From NCBI GenBank assembly GCA_035528295.1, contig DATKYY010000050.1:1-46570 (forward strand): a DNA stretch of 46,570 nt. Reading direction: 5' to 3'. A program made the translations under genes and the position numbers. Every line of letters begins with the position of its first letter. Position 1 is the first letter of the stretch. This document shows positions 32,192 through 40,616 of this stretch, piece after piece. Under the pieces are notes generated by a model. It saw only the letters and a list, made by a program, of their open reading frames with translations, had not been told where the DNA came from and did no database searches. Origin of the DNA: G020353235 sp035528295 (GTDB taxonomy: Bacteria; Chloroflexota; Dehalococcoidia; Dehalococcoidales; JAUYDJ01).

Positions 32192-33243
32192 TTTACCCTG
32201 CTCTTGATTAAAGATAGCCCCTCCGCTGTCCTCAGCGCATACTGGTCGGTCATGCCGGCGATGTAGTCCACCACCCGCCGCGGGGTGTCAGCGTCGCCCA
32301 GTTGGTATTCGGGGGGCAGTTTGTCTTCATGCTGGTTGAAGTAGTGGTATAGCCGGCGTAACACCTCTCTGGCTTTTTCTGATTCCTGCTGGGCGGAGCG
32401 CACGTTATACACCCGTTCAAAGAGAAAATCGCGCAGCTTATTGGTCATCTTCAGGACTGGCTCACTCATGCCTATTTTGGGTGTCTCGCTGGGGATATTC
32501 CCACTGGCTGACCAGGAAAACTCGATAACATCGCTGACCATGGTATTGATGCGCTGGGAGTGGGTGTGCCCCAGTAGCTGAATCGGCTCAACGGGCAGCT
32601 CGTTATCGGTGATTACGCCCGCCCTTATCGCGTCGCCAATATCATGGTTGATATAGGCGATGACATCGGCAATCCGGCATACCTGCCCCTCCAGGGTATC
32701 GGGCAGGGTTGAGTCTTCGCTCAGGATGTCTTCTCTGGTCTTGGAGTGGTGGGCAATGCCGTCTCTCACCTCCCAGGTGAGGTTGAGCCCCTGACCGTCT
32801 TTTTCCAATATTTCCACCACGCGCCGGCTCTGTTCGTTGTGCCTGAATCCGCCGGGATAGAGCTCATTGAGCACTTCCTCACCGACGTGACCGAAGGGGG
32901 TATGCCCCAGGTCATGCCCCAGGGCGATGGCCTCGGTCAGGTCTTCATTCAGGTTCAGGGCGCGGGCAATGGTGCGGGCAATTTGAGACACCTCCAGGGT
33001 ATGGGTGAGCCGGGTGACATAGTGGTCACCCAGCGGAGCAATGAAGACCTGCGTTTTATGCTTCAGCCGGCGGAAAGCCTTGCTGTGTATTATGCGGTCC
33101 CGGTCACGCTGAAATTCGGTGCGTACCGGGCAGGGCGCCTCGTATTTTGACCTGCCCCGCGACGCTCTGCTTTTGGCGGCATAGGGGGAAAGGGTTTCTT
33201 CCCTTTCTTCAATCATCTGGCGGATGTTAAGCCGGCCAATCAT
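32188..33243 (-). CDS. dgt: Deoxyguanosinetriphosphate triphosphohydrolase-like protein
   Basis: dGTPase-family HD enzymes hydrolyse dNTPs. I chose the ATG at 33243, where TAATG overlaps the ppsA stop by one base. The longer frame reaching 33339 runs inside ppsA and is non-homologous. The 351-aa protein has RDRDRIIHSKAFRRLKHKTQVF (residues 46-67), the HD core TRLTHTLEVSQIARTIARAL and ALGHDLGHTPFGHVGEEVLNEL, and a C-terminal PRRVVDYIAGMTDQYAL. It lies upstream of dnaG, an arrangement seen in several phyla. Confidence 0.95.
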   Translation of the reverse strand: MIGRLNIRQMIEEREETLSPYAAKSRASRGRSKYEAPCPVRTEFQRDRDRIIHSKAFRRLKHKTQVFIAPLGDHYVTRLTHTLEVSQIARTIARALNLNEDLTEAIALGHDLGHTPFGHVGEEVLNELYPGGFRHNEQSRRVVEILEKDGQGLNLTWEVRDGIAHHSKTREDILSEDSTLPDTLEGQVCRIADVIAYINHDIGDAIRAGVITDNELPVEPIQLLGHTHSQRINTMVSDVIEFSWSASGNIPSETPKIGMSEPVLKMTNKLRDFLFERVYNVRSAQQESEKAREVLRRLYHYFNQHEDKLPPEYQLGDADTPRRVVDYIAGMTDQYALRTAEGLSLIKSRVK

Positions 33244-35501
33244 TAAGGCTTGATGCCTAACCTCTCTTCTGCCTTGGCAATTATCTCCCTGGTTTTGCCA
33301 ATCATATCCGGGCTGATTGACACTGAGGTTATACCCCACTCCACCAGTTTTTCGGTAAGTTCGGGGTATACCGAAGGTGCCTCTCCGCAGATAGAGGAGG
33401 TTACTCCCATGCTCTTGGAGACTTTGATTGCCCTTTCCAGCGAGGTGAGCACGGCATCATTGCGCTCATCAAATTCTTCAGCTAGCTTGGGGCTATCCCG
33501 GTCAATGCCGAGGGTGAGCTGGGTCAGGTCGTTGGAGCCGATTGATATGCCGTCAATACCGACCTCAAGGAATTGCTCCATAATAATGATGTTTGACGGC
33601 ACCTCGGCCATCATCCACAGCTTGAATTCATCGGAGCGCTTGAGTCCCTCCGCTTCCATAATCTCTTTACATCGGGCCAGCTCATCAACGGTTCTAACGA
33701 AGGGCAGCATCACCCAGAGGTTCTTGTATTTCTGCCTCACCTGCTTGATAGCGTCCAGCTCCAGCTTGAATACCTCAACCTCTCTGATATAGCGGGAGCA
33801 GCCGCGATAACCAAGCATCGGGTTCTCCTCTTGGGGCTCAAACTTTTTGCCCCCGGTGAGTGTCCGGTATTCATTGGTCTTGAAGTCGGTGGTGCGGTAG
33901 ACCACCGGGCGCGGGTTAAAAGCCCTGGCAAAGGCGGTGATGCCCTCCGCCAGTTTGTGGGTGAACTCACTGCCCCGGTTCTGGCTTATCATGTAGGCGG
34001 GGTGTTGGCCAATCTGGGCGATGATGAACTCGGCTCGGGCCAGCCCCACCCCGTCAACATTACGCGCGGCTACGGTCTCGGCCAGCTCGGGCTGAGCCAG
34101 ATTAACATAGACCCTGGTTTTGGTCTTAATCTGTTCTCTCAGAATATCGGCGACGGTAGTTGTCGCTTCTTTGGCCACCTTACCGGCGTAGACCTTGCCC
34201 CGTGAGCCGTCCACGGTGATTATCTGCCCGTCTTTCAGCTTATGGGTTGCCTCCCCGGTACCGACGATGCAGGGAATACCCAGTTCCCGGCTGACAATAG
34301 CGGCGTGTGAGGTTCTACCACCCCGGTCGGTGACGATAGCCACGGCTCGTTTCATGGCGGGTACAAAATCGGGGGTGGTCATCTCGGCCACCAGAATATC
34401 GCCGCGGCGCACCTTGTCTATCCCGGAGGCTTCAGGCACTATCTTGACTGGTCCCGAAGCCATGCCCGGGCTGGCGGATACCCCGGTGAGGAGGGTAGGG
34501 GCTTTAATTTCAGGGGCAACCTCAGCCACTTCTTTGATGGTGGTTACCGGGCGAGTCTGCACAATAAAGAGCTCATTATTCTCTTTGGCCCACTCAATAT
34601 CCTGGGGGAATTTATAGTGCTCTTCCAGCTGCTTTCCCAGCTTGGCCAGTTGTAGTATGTCCTTATCGGTTATTTTTTGTTTGCTTCGGCTTGAGGCAGG
34701 GATCACTGCCCGAATATTGGCCTTATCCCCGTCCCGCTTTGGATTCTTGATTAGCTTCCACTCCTGGGTGCCGACTTGCTTGTTGCTAATCTTGAGCCCC
34801 TTTTTGTCGATAATATACAGGTCAGGGGTTACCTCACCACCAACAATAGTTTCACCAAGCCCGAAGACGGCTTCAATAATAATCTTGGTCTGGTCGCTGG
34901 TTACCGGTTCCAGAGTGAACATAACCCCGGAGGCTTCCGATTGCACCATCTTCTGCACGGGCACGGCGATATGTACTTTAAAGTGGTCAAAGCCGTGCTG
35001 CTCCCGATAGAAAATGGCCCGTGGTTCAAAGAGGGATGCCCAGCAACCCTGGACCGCAGTTACCACTTCTTTCTCGCCTTCGACATTGAGGAAGGTGCTT
35101 TGCTGACCGGCGAAAGAGGCTTCGGGCAGGTCTTCGGCGGTGGCCGAGGAACGGACGGCAACCAGCCCCTTGCCCATTTTGCGATAGGCTTCTTTAATCT
35201 CGCTGGCTAGCTCCGCTGGCATCGGCGCATCCAGAATTACCTGTTTAATCTTACCGGCCGTCTGCTGGAGCTTTTTACTGTCATTGGAATCTAGCGGCTT
35301 TAAGAGTTGCCAGATTTTATCGGTAATTTTGGTCCGGTTGAGGAAATCGACGTAGGCGCTAGCAGTGACTATGAAGCCAGGGGGTACCGGAATATTTGCC
35401 CTGGACATCTCGCCTAAATTGGCGCCTTTTCCGCCAACAGTAGGCACATCGTCTTTGGTAACCTCGTTGAACCAGACGATAGCCTTTTGACCCTTGATCA
35501 C
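33243..35501 (-). CDS. ppsA: Phosphoenolpyruvate synthase
   Basis: PpsA converts pyruvate and ATP to PEP, AMP and phosphate, an entry to gluconeogenesis for organisms growing on C1/C2 compounds. The GTG at 35501 has GGAGG just upstream and gives 752 aa beginning MIKGQKAIVWFNEV. Domains in order: ATP-grasp nucleotide-binding (VGGKGANLGEM onward), the swivelling phospho-His domain with catalytic His in GGRTSHAAIVSRELGIPCIVGTG, and the TIM-barrel PEP-binding domain with NPMLGYRGCSRYI, SNDLTQLTLGIDRDS and the cysteine in SICGEAPS. Translational coupling to dgt-dnaG-rpoD is unusual. Confidence 0.96.
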   Translation of the reverse strand: MIKGQKAIVWFNEVTKDDVPTVGGKGANLGEMSRANIPVPPGFIVTASAYVDFLNRTKITDKIWQLLKPLDSNDSKKLQQTAGKIKQVILDAPMPAELASEIKEAYRKMGKGLVAVRSSATAEDLPEASFAGQQSTFLNVEGEKEVVTAVQGCWASLFEPRAIFYREQHGFDHFKVHIAVPVQKMVQSEASGVMFTLEPVTSDQTKIIIEAVFGLGETIVGGEVTPDLYIIDKKGLKISNKQVGTQEWKLIKNPKRDGDKANIRAVIPASSRSKQKITDKDILQLAKLGKQLEEHYKFPQDIEWAKENNELFIVQTRPVTTIKEVAEVAPEIKAPTLLTGVSASPGMASGPVKIVPEASGIDKVRRGDILVAEMTTPDFVPAMKRAVAIVTDRGGRTSHAAIVSRELGIPCIVGTGEATHKLKDGQIITVDGSRGKVYAGKVAKEATTTVADILREQIKTKTRVYVNLAQPELAETVAARNVDGVGLARAEFIIAQIGQHPAYMISQNRGSEFTHKLAEGITAFARAFNPRPVVYRTTDFKTNEYRTLTGGKKFEPQEENPMLGYRGCSRYIREVEVFKLELDAIKQVRQKYKNLWVMLPFVRTVDELARCKEIMEAEGLKRSDEFKLWMMAEVPSNIIIMEQFLEVGIDGISIGSNDLTQLTLGIDRDSPKLAEEFDERNDAVLTSLERAIKVSKSMGVTSSICGEAPSVYPELTEKLVEWGITSVSISPDMIGKTREIIAKAEERLGIKP

Positions 35502-35539
35502 AATGGGGCCTCCTTTCCCAAACGAGGTCAAAAATTTAT

Positions 35540-35575
35540 ACCTGTATTATACATACCATACAGGTCTGCTGACAA
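35540..35575 (-). promoter_or_regulatory. ppsA promoter with an overlapping inverted repeat
   Basis: On the minus strand TTGTCA (35575-35570) and TATAAT (35551-35546) are 18 bases apart. The -10 box lies within a perfect inverted repeat, ACCTGTAT (35540-35547) and ATACAGGT (35558-35565) with a ten-base spacer. This is the layout of a repressor operator. The promoter probably serves ppsA-dgt-dnaG-rpoD. Confidence 0.65.
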
Positions 35576-35599
35576 GTAGTCAATCAGTAAATTATCTGG

Positions 35600-35628
35600 T
35601 TGACAGTAGCTGTAGTTTAGAGTAAAAT
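35600..35628 (+). promoter_or_regulatory. Promoter of the DUF151 gene
   Basis: A consensus TTGACA (35600-35605) and TAAAAT (35623-35628) are 17 bases apart, 26 bases upstream of the ATG at 35654. It is divergent from the ppsA promoter, within 25 bases of it. Confidence 0.65.
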
Positions 35629-35653
35629 TGGCTACGAGTGGGGGGTTGGCGAT

Positions 35654-36232
35654 ATGATAGAAATGACGATTGAGAGTATCCGAGTCAGCCTGATGAATTA
35701 CCAGCGGGTAGTCCTCCTGAGGGAGAAGACGGAGGAAGGGGAAGATGAGAATGCGCCCAAGCGCTATCTACCCATCTGGATTGGTCCGGCTGAGGCAGAT
35801 GCCATTGCGGTCAAGCTTCAGGGCGTTAATGTGCCGCGCCCCCTGACCCATGATTTGCTCAGCTCAATCATCGCTACCCTGAAGGCCAGCATTGATTCTA
35901 TCATTGTTAATGACCTTAAGAATGATACTTTCTACGCCAAGATTATTTTAAATACCGAGGGAGAGCAAACCGAGATTGACTCCCGCCCCAGTGATGCGCT
36001 GGCGCTGGCGGTAAGGGTGGAAGCGCCCATCTATGCTGATGAGTCAGTTTTAGATAGGGCTGGCATCCTGCTTGATAAAGAAACAGGCAAGCCGATTATG
36101 GATGAAGCGGAAATGTCTGAAGGCAAAGGCAAAGGCAAAGCGGTTAGCGAAGAAGAGATGAAAAGGATGTCGGCTTTCTATGAGTTTATTAACACCCTTG
36201 ATCTAGAGGACTTTGACAAGCGTAAATCTTAG
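35654..36232 (+). CDS. DUF151 bifunctional nuclease-like protein
   Basis: The 192-aa protein belongs to the bifunctional nuclease (BFN/DUF151) family: YLPIWIGPAEADAIAVKLQGV (about residues 38-58), RPLTHDLLSSII, and the signature DSRPSDALALAVRVEAPIYADESVL (about 112-136). A C-terminal Lys/Glu tail contains GKGKGKAVSEEEMKRM, which may be a UVR-like segment. Some family members have weak RNase/DNase activity, but the cell role is uncertain. The gene is alone and ends at a terminator before the atp operon. Confidence 0.92.
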   Translation: MIEMTIESIRVSLMNYQRVVLLREKTEEGEDENAPKRYLPIWIGPAEADAIAVKLQGVNVPRPLTHDLLSSIIATLKASIDSIIVNDLKNDTFYAKIILNTEGEQTEIDSRPSDALALAVRVEAPIYADESVLDRAGILLDKETGKPIMDEAEMSEGKGKGKAVSEEEMKRMSAFYEFINTLDLEDFDKRKS

Positions 36233-36315
36233 CGCTTTTGGCTCAGGAGTGCGGGTGCTCTGAAGCGATATCGGTATGGTAAGGTTACTCATTAGTCCTA
36301 CTTATGAGTTAAAAT

Positions 36316-36347
36316 AAAACCCTAGAGTGAATAATTCTAGGGTTTTT
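36316..36347 (+). terminator. Intrinsic hairpin between the DUF151 gene and the atp operon
   Basis: AAAACCCTAGA (36316-36326) and TCTAGGGTTTT (36336-36346) form an 11-pair stem with a nine-base loop, and the T-run works in the plus direction. It ends only 20 bases before the first atp gene. A TAAAAT box (36310-36315) sits directly above it, so the stem could also lie in the atp 5' leader. Confidence 0.75.
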
Positions 36348-36366
36348 AGTAACTGAAGGGGCGGGA

Positions 36367-36591
36367 ATGGATACGTGGGCTGCGGCGCTCAGGCTGGCCG
36401 GTGTGGGCTTTTTTATTGGCAGTTCAATCTTGCTCGGGATATTTGCCGGTCACTGGCTGGATGGAAAGCTGAATACTGAGCCGATTCTGGTAATTGTTGG
36501 TTTACTTTTGGGGTTAGTGGTCGCCTTTTACGGCGTGTATCACATGCTGCTGCCTCTAGTTAGTAGTGACCAGAACAAGGAGAATAGCTAG
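36367..36591 (+). CDS. AtpZ/AtpI-type small membrane protein of the ATP synthase operon
   Basis: The 74-aa protein has two membrane helices (about residues 10-27 and 38-62) with GHWLDGKLNTEPILVIVGLLLGLVVAFYGVYHML. This is the AtpZ-like hairpin found as the first gene of many atp operons. Such proteins help c-ring assembly or Mg2+/Ca2+ transport, depending on the study. Its TAG overlaps the GTG start of atpB by one base. Confidence 0.88.
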   Translation: MDTWAAALRLAGVGFFIGSSILLGIFAGHWLDGKLNTEPILVIVGLLLGLVVAFYGVYHMLLPLVSSDQNKENS

Positions 36592-37550
36592 TGCCTAAAA
36601 ACGGCCGGCTGGTGGGGAAAATCCCCGTTTTGGCGGTAGTTTCTATTGGCTTCCTTACCCTCTTTGCTATCGGCTTTGCCAGTGGGCCTCTCGGCAAAAG
36701 TATGCTCGGTGACGTGGGGCTGCCCGCCTGGCTGAGTGTTACCCGCCCTTCCCCTCAACTCCCCCCCGAGACAGCTTTCATCCTGTTTGGTTTCTCGGTT
36801 ACCAATAGTGTTATCGCCTCCTGGTTTACCATTATTTTCCTGGTCGGGTTTTGCTACGCCGTTAGCCGGCGGATGAAGATTATACCGGGCCGGCTGCAGA
36901 GTGCCTTTGAGTTTATGCTGGGCGGGCTTTATGACTTCTGTAACGGGGTGGCGGGTGAGGAGAACGGGCGCCGCTTCTTCCCGGTGGTGGCGACCATCTT
37001 TCTCTTTGTTGCCTTTAATGCCTGGCTGAGCCTGATTCCCGGGTTCGGCTCAATTGAAATAGTCAACCCGGAGGGACATAGCGTACACTTGCTGAGAGGC
37101 GCCAATACCGATATTAATATGCCCCTGGCTCTGGCACTCATGTCCTTTGTCTTTGTGGAGTATTTCGGCTTGAGGACACTGGGTTTTCGTTATCTGGGGA
37201 AATTCTTTAATGTAGGACAATTCGGGCAGGGTATGCGTGAGCTATTTAGGGGCAAGCCTAAAGCCGGGCTGGGCAAGTTGTTCACCGGAGCGATTGATAT
37301 CTTTGTGGGCATGCTGGAGATGCTGAGCGAGTTTATCCGTATCGTCAGCTTCACCTTCCGTCTCTTTGGCAATATGACCGCGGGTGAAATCCTGCTGGTG
37401 ATAGCCATGTTCCTTGTCCCCTGGGTATTTGCCTTGCCTTTTTACGGGCTTGAGCTACTGGTTGGCTTTGTGCAGGCACTTATCTTTGGCGGGCTGACGC
37501 TGGTGTTTCTTACTGTTGCCACCGTGCATCACGAGCCGGAGGCAGCTTAA
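36591..37550 (+). CDS. atpB: ATP synthase Fo subunit a
   Basis: Subunit a forms the ion half-channels next to the c-ring. The 319-aa product starts at GTG (MPKNGRLVGKIPVLAVV) and is longer than the usual 240-280 aa because of an N-terminal extracytoplasmic stretch and an internal loop. The key helix contains the essential Arg in SFTFRLFGNMTAGEILL, followed by the last helices (VGFVQALIFGGLTLVFLTVA) and a short tail. It is coupled to the AtpZ-like gene. Confidence 0.96.
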   Translation: MPKNGRLVGKIPVLAVVSIGFLTLFAIGFASGPLGKSMLGDVGLPAWLSVTRPSPQLPPETAFILFGFSVTNSVIASWFTIIFLVGFCYAVSRRMKIIPGRLQSAFEFMLGGLYDFCNGVAGEENGRRFFPVVATIFLFVAFNAWLSLIPGFGSIEIVNPEGHSVHLLRGANTDINMPLALALMSFVFVEYFGLRTLGFRYLGKFFNVGQFGQGMRELFRGKPKAGLGKLFTGAIDIFVGMLEMLSEFIRIVSFTFRLFGNMTAGEILLVIAMFLVPWVFALPFYGLELLVGFVQALIFGGLTLVFLTVATVHHEPEAA

Positions 37551-37596
37551 CATAAACCGAATTAAAGTAAATGTTTTGGTCTAAAGGGGGTAAAGA

Positions 37597-37827
37597 ATGG
37601 AACCAGAAGTAATGAAGATGCTGGCCATAGGGATAGCAGCTGGGCTGGGGATGCTGGGTCCGGCGCTGGCTATCGGGCTTATCGGCTACTCTGCCCTGCA
37701 GGGGATAGCCCGTAATCCCGATGCGAGGGGACCGATTATGACCAATATGATTCTGGTTACCGCCTTCGCCGAGGCTATCGGCATCTATGTCCTGATTATA
37801 GCCATTATTCTGGCGATGATTGTGTAG
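37597..37827 (+). CDS. atpE: ATP synthase Fo subunit c
   Basis: The 76-aa two-helix hairpin forms the rotor ring. Helix 1 is MLAIGIAAGLGMLGPALAIGLIG, the loop contains ARNPDARG, and helix 2 carries the ion-binding Glu in TAFAEAIGIYVLIIAIIL. The Gln found in helix 1 of Na+-binding rings (GPGVGQG in Ilyobacter) is Ile here, and the residue after Glu is Ala rather than Ser. A proton-driven ring is therefore more likely than a sodium one. GGGGG precedes the ATG. Confidence 0.96.
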   Translation: MEPEVMKMLAIGIAAGLGMLGPALAIGLIGYSALQGIARNPDARGPIMTNMILVTAFAEAIGIYVLIIAIILAMIV

Positions 37828-37846
37828 CGATTTTAAGGGGGTTATT

Positions 37847-37954
37847 ATGGGAGAAGAAGGTATACCTCTGTCTATAAGTCTTATCATTGCTGCCTCAATC
37901 CTGGGGGCAACGTTTGTCATTGGGATGGTGCTTCTGGCGATACTTTCCGGCTAA
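37847..37954 (+). CDS. 35-aa single-helix membrane peptide between atpE and atpF
   Basis: A short open frame starts MGEEGIPLSISLIIAASILG and ends MVLLAILSG. It is one hydrophobic helix of about 27 residues behind an acidic N-terminus. GGGGG at 37836-37840 gives a proper ribosome site seven bases above the ATG. The frame lies in an otherwise unexplained 170-base gap inside the atp operon. It resembles no known ATP synthase subunit that I recognise. It could be an accessory Fo peptide. Confidence 0.62.
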   Translation: MGEEGIPLSISLIIAASILGATFVIGMVLLAILSG

Positions 37955-37997
37955 GCATACCCTGGAAATTTAGAGGGCCTAAACCAGAGGAGGAAAA

Positions 37998-38507
37998 ATG
38001 GAAGGTCTAGCCGGGCTGGGCATAAATCTGCCCACACTGGTGGCGCAAATTGTAAACTTTATTATCCTGTTTGGTCTTCTCTATCTGGTTGCCTACAAGC
38101 CGATTATGCGGATGCTTGATGAGCGCTCGCGCCGGGTGAAGGAGAGCATGGAGCAGACCGAGTATATTAAAGAACAGGCGGAGCGAGCCGAGGACGAGGC
38201 CAAGAAGCGGATTGAGCAGGCGGGTAAGGAAGGGGAGGGCGTAATCGCCCGGGCCGCCAAAGCGGGGGAAGAGCTCAGGCAGAAGGCACAGCAGCAGGCG
38301 AAGGGGGATGCCGAAGCCCTCGTCACCAGGGCGCGCGGTGAAATCCAGCGGGAACGAAATGATGCTGTTGATGAACTGCGCCGGGAGTTTGCTGACCTGA
38401 CCATAAAGGCCGCCGAGAAGGTCATTGACCGTTCCCTGGATAAAAAAGCCCACCGCGAGCTTATTGATAAGGTGCTGGAAGAAGGCAAAACCCTGAAGAA
38501 GAAATAG
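37998..38507 (+). CDS. atpF: ATP synthase Fo subunit b
   Basis: The 169-aa peripheral-stalk subunit has one N-terminal membrane helix (LVAQIVNFIILFGLLYLVAYKPI, residues 15-37). A long charged coiled coil follows, rich in Glu, Lys, Arg and Ala, and the protein ends LEEGKTLKKK. The VNFIILFGLLYL..KPI pattern is standard for bacterial subunit b. AGAGGAGG precedes the ATG. It is followed by atpH after 19 bases. Confidence 0.95.
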   Translation: MEGLAGLGINLPTLVAQIVNFIILFGLLYLVAYKPIMRMLDERSRRVKESMEQTEYIKEQAERAEDEAKKRIEQAGKEGEGVIARAAKAGEELRQKAQQQAKGDAEALVTRARGEIQRERNDAVDELRREFADLTIKAAEKVIDRSLDKKAHRELIDKVLEEGKTLKKK

Positions 38508-38526
38508 TCTATCGGGGGAGGGGAGA

Positions 38527-39066
38527 TTGGCGAGAGGAATACGAGCTAAGCGTTATGCTCAAGCCGCTTTAGAGATTGCGCTAGAGAGAAACGAATTAGA
38601 CCAGTGGCAGTCTGAGCTGGAAAAGCTTGCCCGACTGGTTGAGGATAAAGCACTGGCTGCCGCGCTGGGAAGCCCCAAGTTCCCCTTTAAGGAGAAGGCT
38701 AAACTGCTTACAGCGGTGGCGGGCGAGTTAAATCCCCTGGTGCTGAATCTGGCCTATCTCTTGATGACCAGAGGCAGGCTGGACATAATTGGCGAGATTG
38801 CCGCTGAGTATCGGAAGCTGGTGGAGAGCCACCGTGGCATAGAGCGGGCCGAGGTTACCACCGCTATTCCGCTGGATAAAGAAGATAAGCTGAAGTTGAC
38901 CGAACACCTTGAGGCGATGGTGGGCAAGAAAGTAGTGATTGAGCCCGGGGTGGATTCGGGGGTGGTGGGTGGTTTTGTCGCCAGAATTGGTGGCAAGTTG
39001 CTTGACGGTAGCACCCGTAGCAAACTAACGGCATTAAAGCGAGAGCTGAGTGGGACAAGAAGGTAG
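38527..39066 (+). CDS. atpH: ATP synthase F1 subunit delta
   Basis: Delta connects F1 to the b-dimer stalk. The 179-aa product starts at TTG with a GGGGAGGGGAG ribosome site. Conserved parts are KRYAQAALEIALE (residues 7-19), FKEKAKLLTAV, and the C-terminal signature GSVVGGFVARIGGKLLDGSTRSKL-type sequence (here VDSGVVGGFVARIGGKLLDGS). It is in the standard place between atpF and atpA. Confidence 0.95.
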   Translation: MARGIRAKRYAQAALEIALERNELDQWQSELEKLARLVEDKALAAALGSPKFPFKEKAKLLTAVAGELNPLVLNLAYLLMTRGRLDIIGEIAAEYRKLVESHRGIERAEVTTAIPLDKEDKLKLTEHLEAMVGKKVVIEPGVDSGVVGGFVARIGGKLLDGSTRSKLTALKRELSGTRR

Positions 39067-39095
39067 CCGGCAAAGCTAGCGAGGAGGCAAGTGCG

Positions 39096-40607
39096 GTGAC
39101 CATCAGAGGACAGGATATTACTTCGGTTATCAAAAAGCAGATTGAGCAATTCGGCATGGCGGTAACCATGGTAGATGTGGGCAGTGTGGTTGAGATTGGC
39201 GATGGTATCGCCCGCATCCACGGGCTGTCCGGCGCTAAGTATAACGAGCTACTTCAATTTCCCAATGATGTTATGGGCATCGCCCTGAACCTGGAGGAGG
39301 AGGGGGTGGCCGCCGTTATCCTGGGCGACTACACCAAAATCAGGGAGGGAGATGAGGTACGCTGTACCGGCCGCATCGCCGAGGTGCCGGTTGGTGAGCC
39401 ACTCATCGGTCGGGTAGTTGACGCTCTGGGCAGACCGGTGGATGGTAAGGGGGCGGTAAAGGCGAAAAAGAGCCTGCCCATAGAGCGGATTGCGCCTAAT
39501 GTCGCCGTGCGCAAAAAAGTTGATACCCCGGTGCAGACCGGGATTAAGGCCATAGATAGCATGATTCCCATCGGTCGGGGGCAGCGGGAACTGATTATCG
39601 GTGACCGCTCTACCGGGAAGACGGCGATTGCCCTTGATACCATCATCAATCAGAAGGGCGGGGATTTAGTCTGCATCTATGTTGCCATTGGACAGAAGGT
39701 ATCCAAGGTAGCCCGCGTGGTGGCTACTCTGGAAGAACACGGGGCGATGGAGCATACCATTGTGGTGCTGGCCAATGCCTCTGATTCAGTCGCCCTGCAG
39801 TATCTGGCTCCCTACGCTGGTTGTGCCATGGGTGAGGAGTTTATGGAACAGGGCAAGGACGCCCTGATTATTTATGATGACCTTTCCAAGCATGCCTGGG
39901 CATACCGGCAGCTGTCACTGCTGCTGCACCGTCCGCCGGGGCGGGAAGCCTATCCCGGTGATGTTTTCTATCTGCACAGCCGTCTTTTGGAGAGGGCAGC
40001 CAAGTACGCTCCGGAGCATGGGGGCGGTTCGCTTACCGCCTTGCCTATCATTGAAACTCAGGCGGGTGATGTTTCCGCCTATATTCCGACCAATGTTATC
40101 TCCATTACCGATGGTCAGATTTATCTGGAAACAGACCTGTTCAATGCCGGTCAGAGGCCGGCCTTGAACGTTGGTATATCAGTATCCCGGGTGGGCAGTA
40201 GCGCCCAGATTAAGGCGATGAAGCAGGTAGCCGCTAAACTTAGGCTGGAGCTTTCTCAATACCGGGAGCTGGCTGCCTTTGCCCAGTTCGGCACGGCTGA
40301 GCTGGACAAGACCACCCGAGCCCAGCTGGAGCGTGGTCAGCGTATTACCGAGGTGCTGAAGCAGCTCCAGTATGCGCCGATGCCGGTGGAAAAACAGGTT
40401 ACGATTCTCTATGCCGTGATTAACGGTTATCTGGACGATATCGCCGTGGATAAAGTGGCTTCCTTTGAGTCCAAATTACACGAATTTATGGCCGAAAAAC
40501 ACGCCGAGATAGCCAAGAAAATTGCCGAGGAAAAAGAGATTACCGACAAAACTGAAGAAGCGCTCAAGAAAGCCGTTGAGCAGTTTAAGAAGAGCTTTGC
40601 TGAGTGA
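39096..40607 (+). CDS. atpA: ATP synthase F1 subunit alpha
   Basis: Alpha is the regulatory nucleotide-binding subunit of the F1 hexamer. The 503-aa protein starts at GTG, eight bases after GAGGAGG. It has the N-terminal barrel (VGSVVEIGDGIARIHGL), Walker A GDRSTGKTAIALD (usual GDRQTGKT, with Ser replacing Gln), DALIIYDDLSKHAWAYRQ, the family signature PAYPGDVFYLHSRLLERA-type (here REAYPGDVFYLHSRLLERA), and a C-terminal helical domain ending VEQFKKSFAE. Confidence 0.97.
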   Translation: MTIRGQDITSVIKKQIEQFGMAVTMVDVGSVVEIGDGIARIHGLSGAKYNELLQFPNDVMGIALNLEEEGVAAVILGDYTKIREGDEVRCTGRIAEVPVGEPLIGRVVDALGRPVDGKGAVKAKKSLPIERIAPNVAVRKKVDTPVQTGIKAIDSMIPIGRGQRELIIGDRSTGKTAIALDTIINQKGGDLVCIYVAIGQKVSKVARVVATLEEHGAMEHTIVVLANASDSVALQYLAPYAGCAMGEEFMEQGKDALIIYDDLSKHAWAYRQLSLLLHRPPGREAYPGDVFYLHSRLLERAAKYAPEHGGGSLTALPIIETQAGDVSAYIPTNVISITDGQIYLETDLFNAGQRPALNVGISVSRVGSSAQIKAMKQVAAKLRLELSQYRELAAFAQFGTAELDKTTRAQLERGQRITEVLKQLQYAPMPVEKQVTILYAVINGYLDDIAVDKVASFESKLHEFMAEKHAEIAKKIAEEKEITDKTEEALKKAVEQFKKSFAE

Positions 40608-40616
40608 GGTTGAAAT

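Noticed and set aside
37597..37827. Sodium-dependent c-ring
   Set aside because: The helix-1 Gln and the Ser after the ion-binding Glu typical of Na+ rings are absent.
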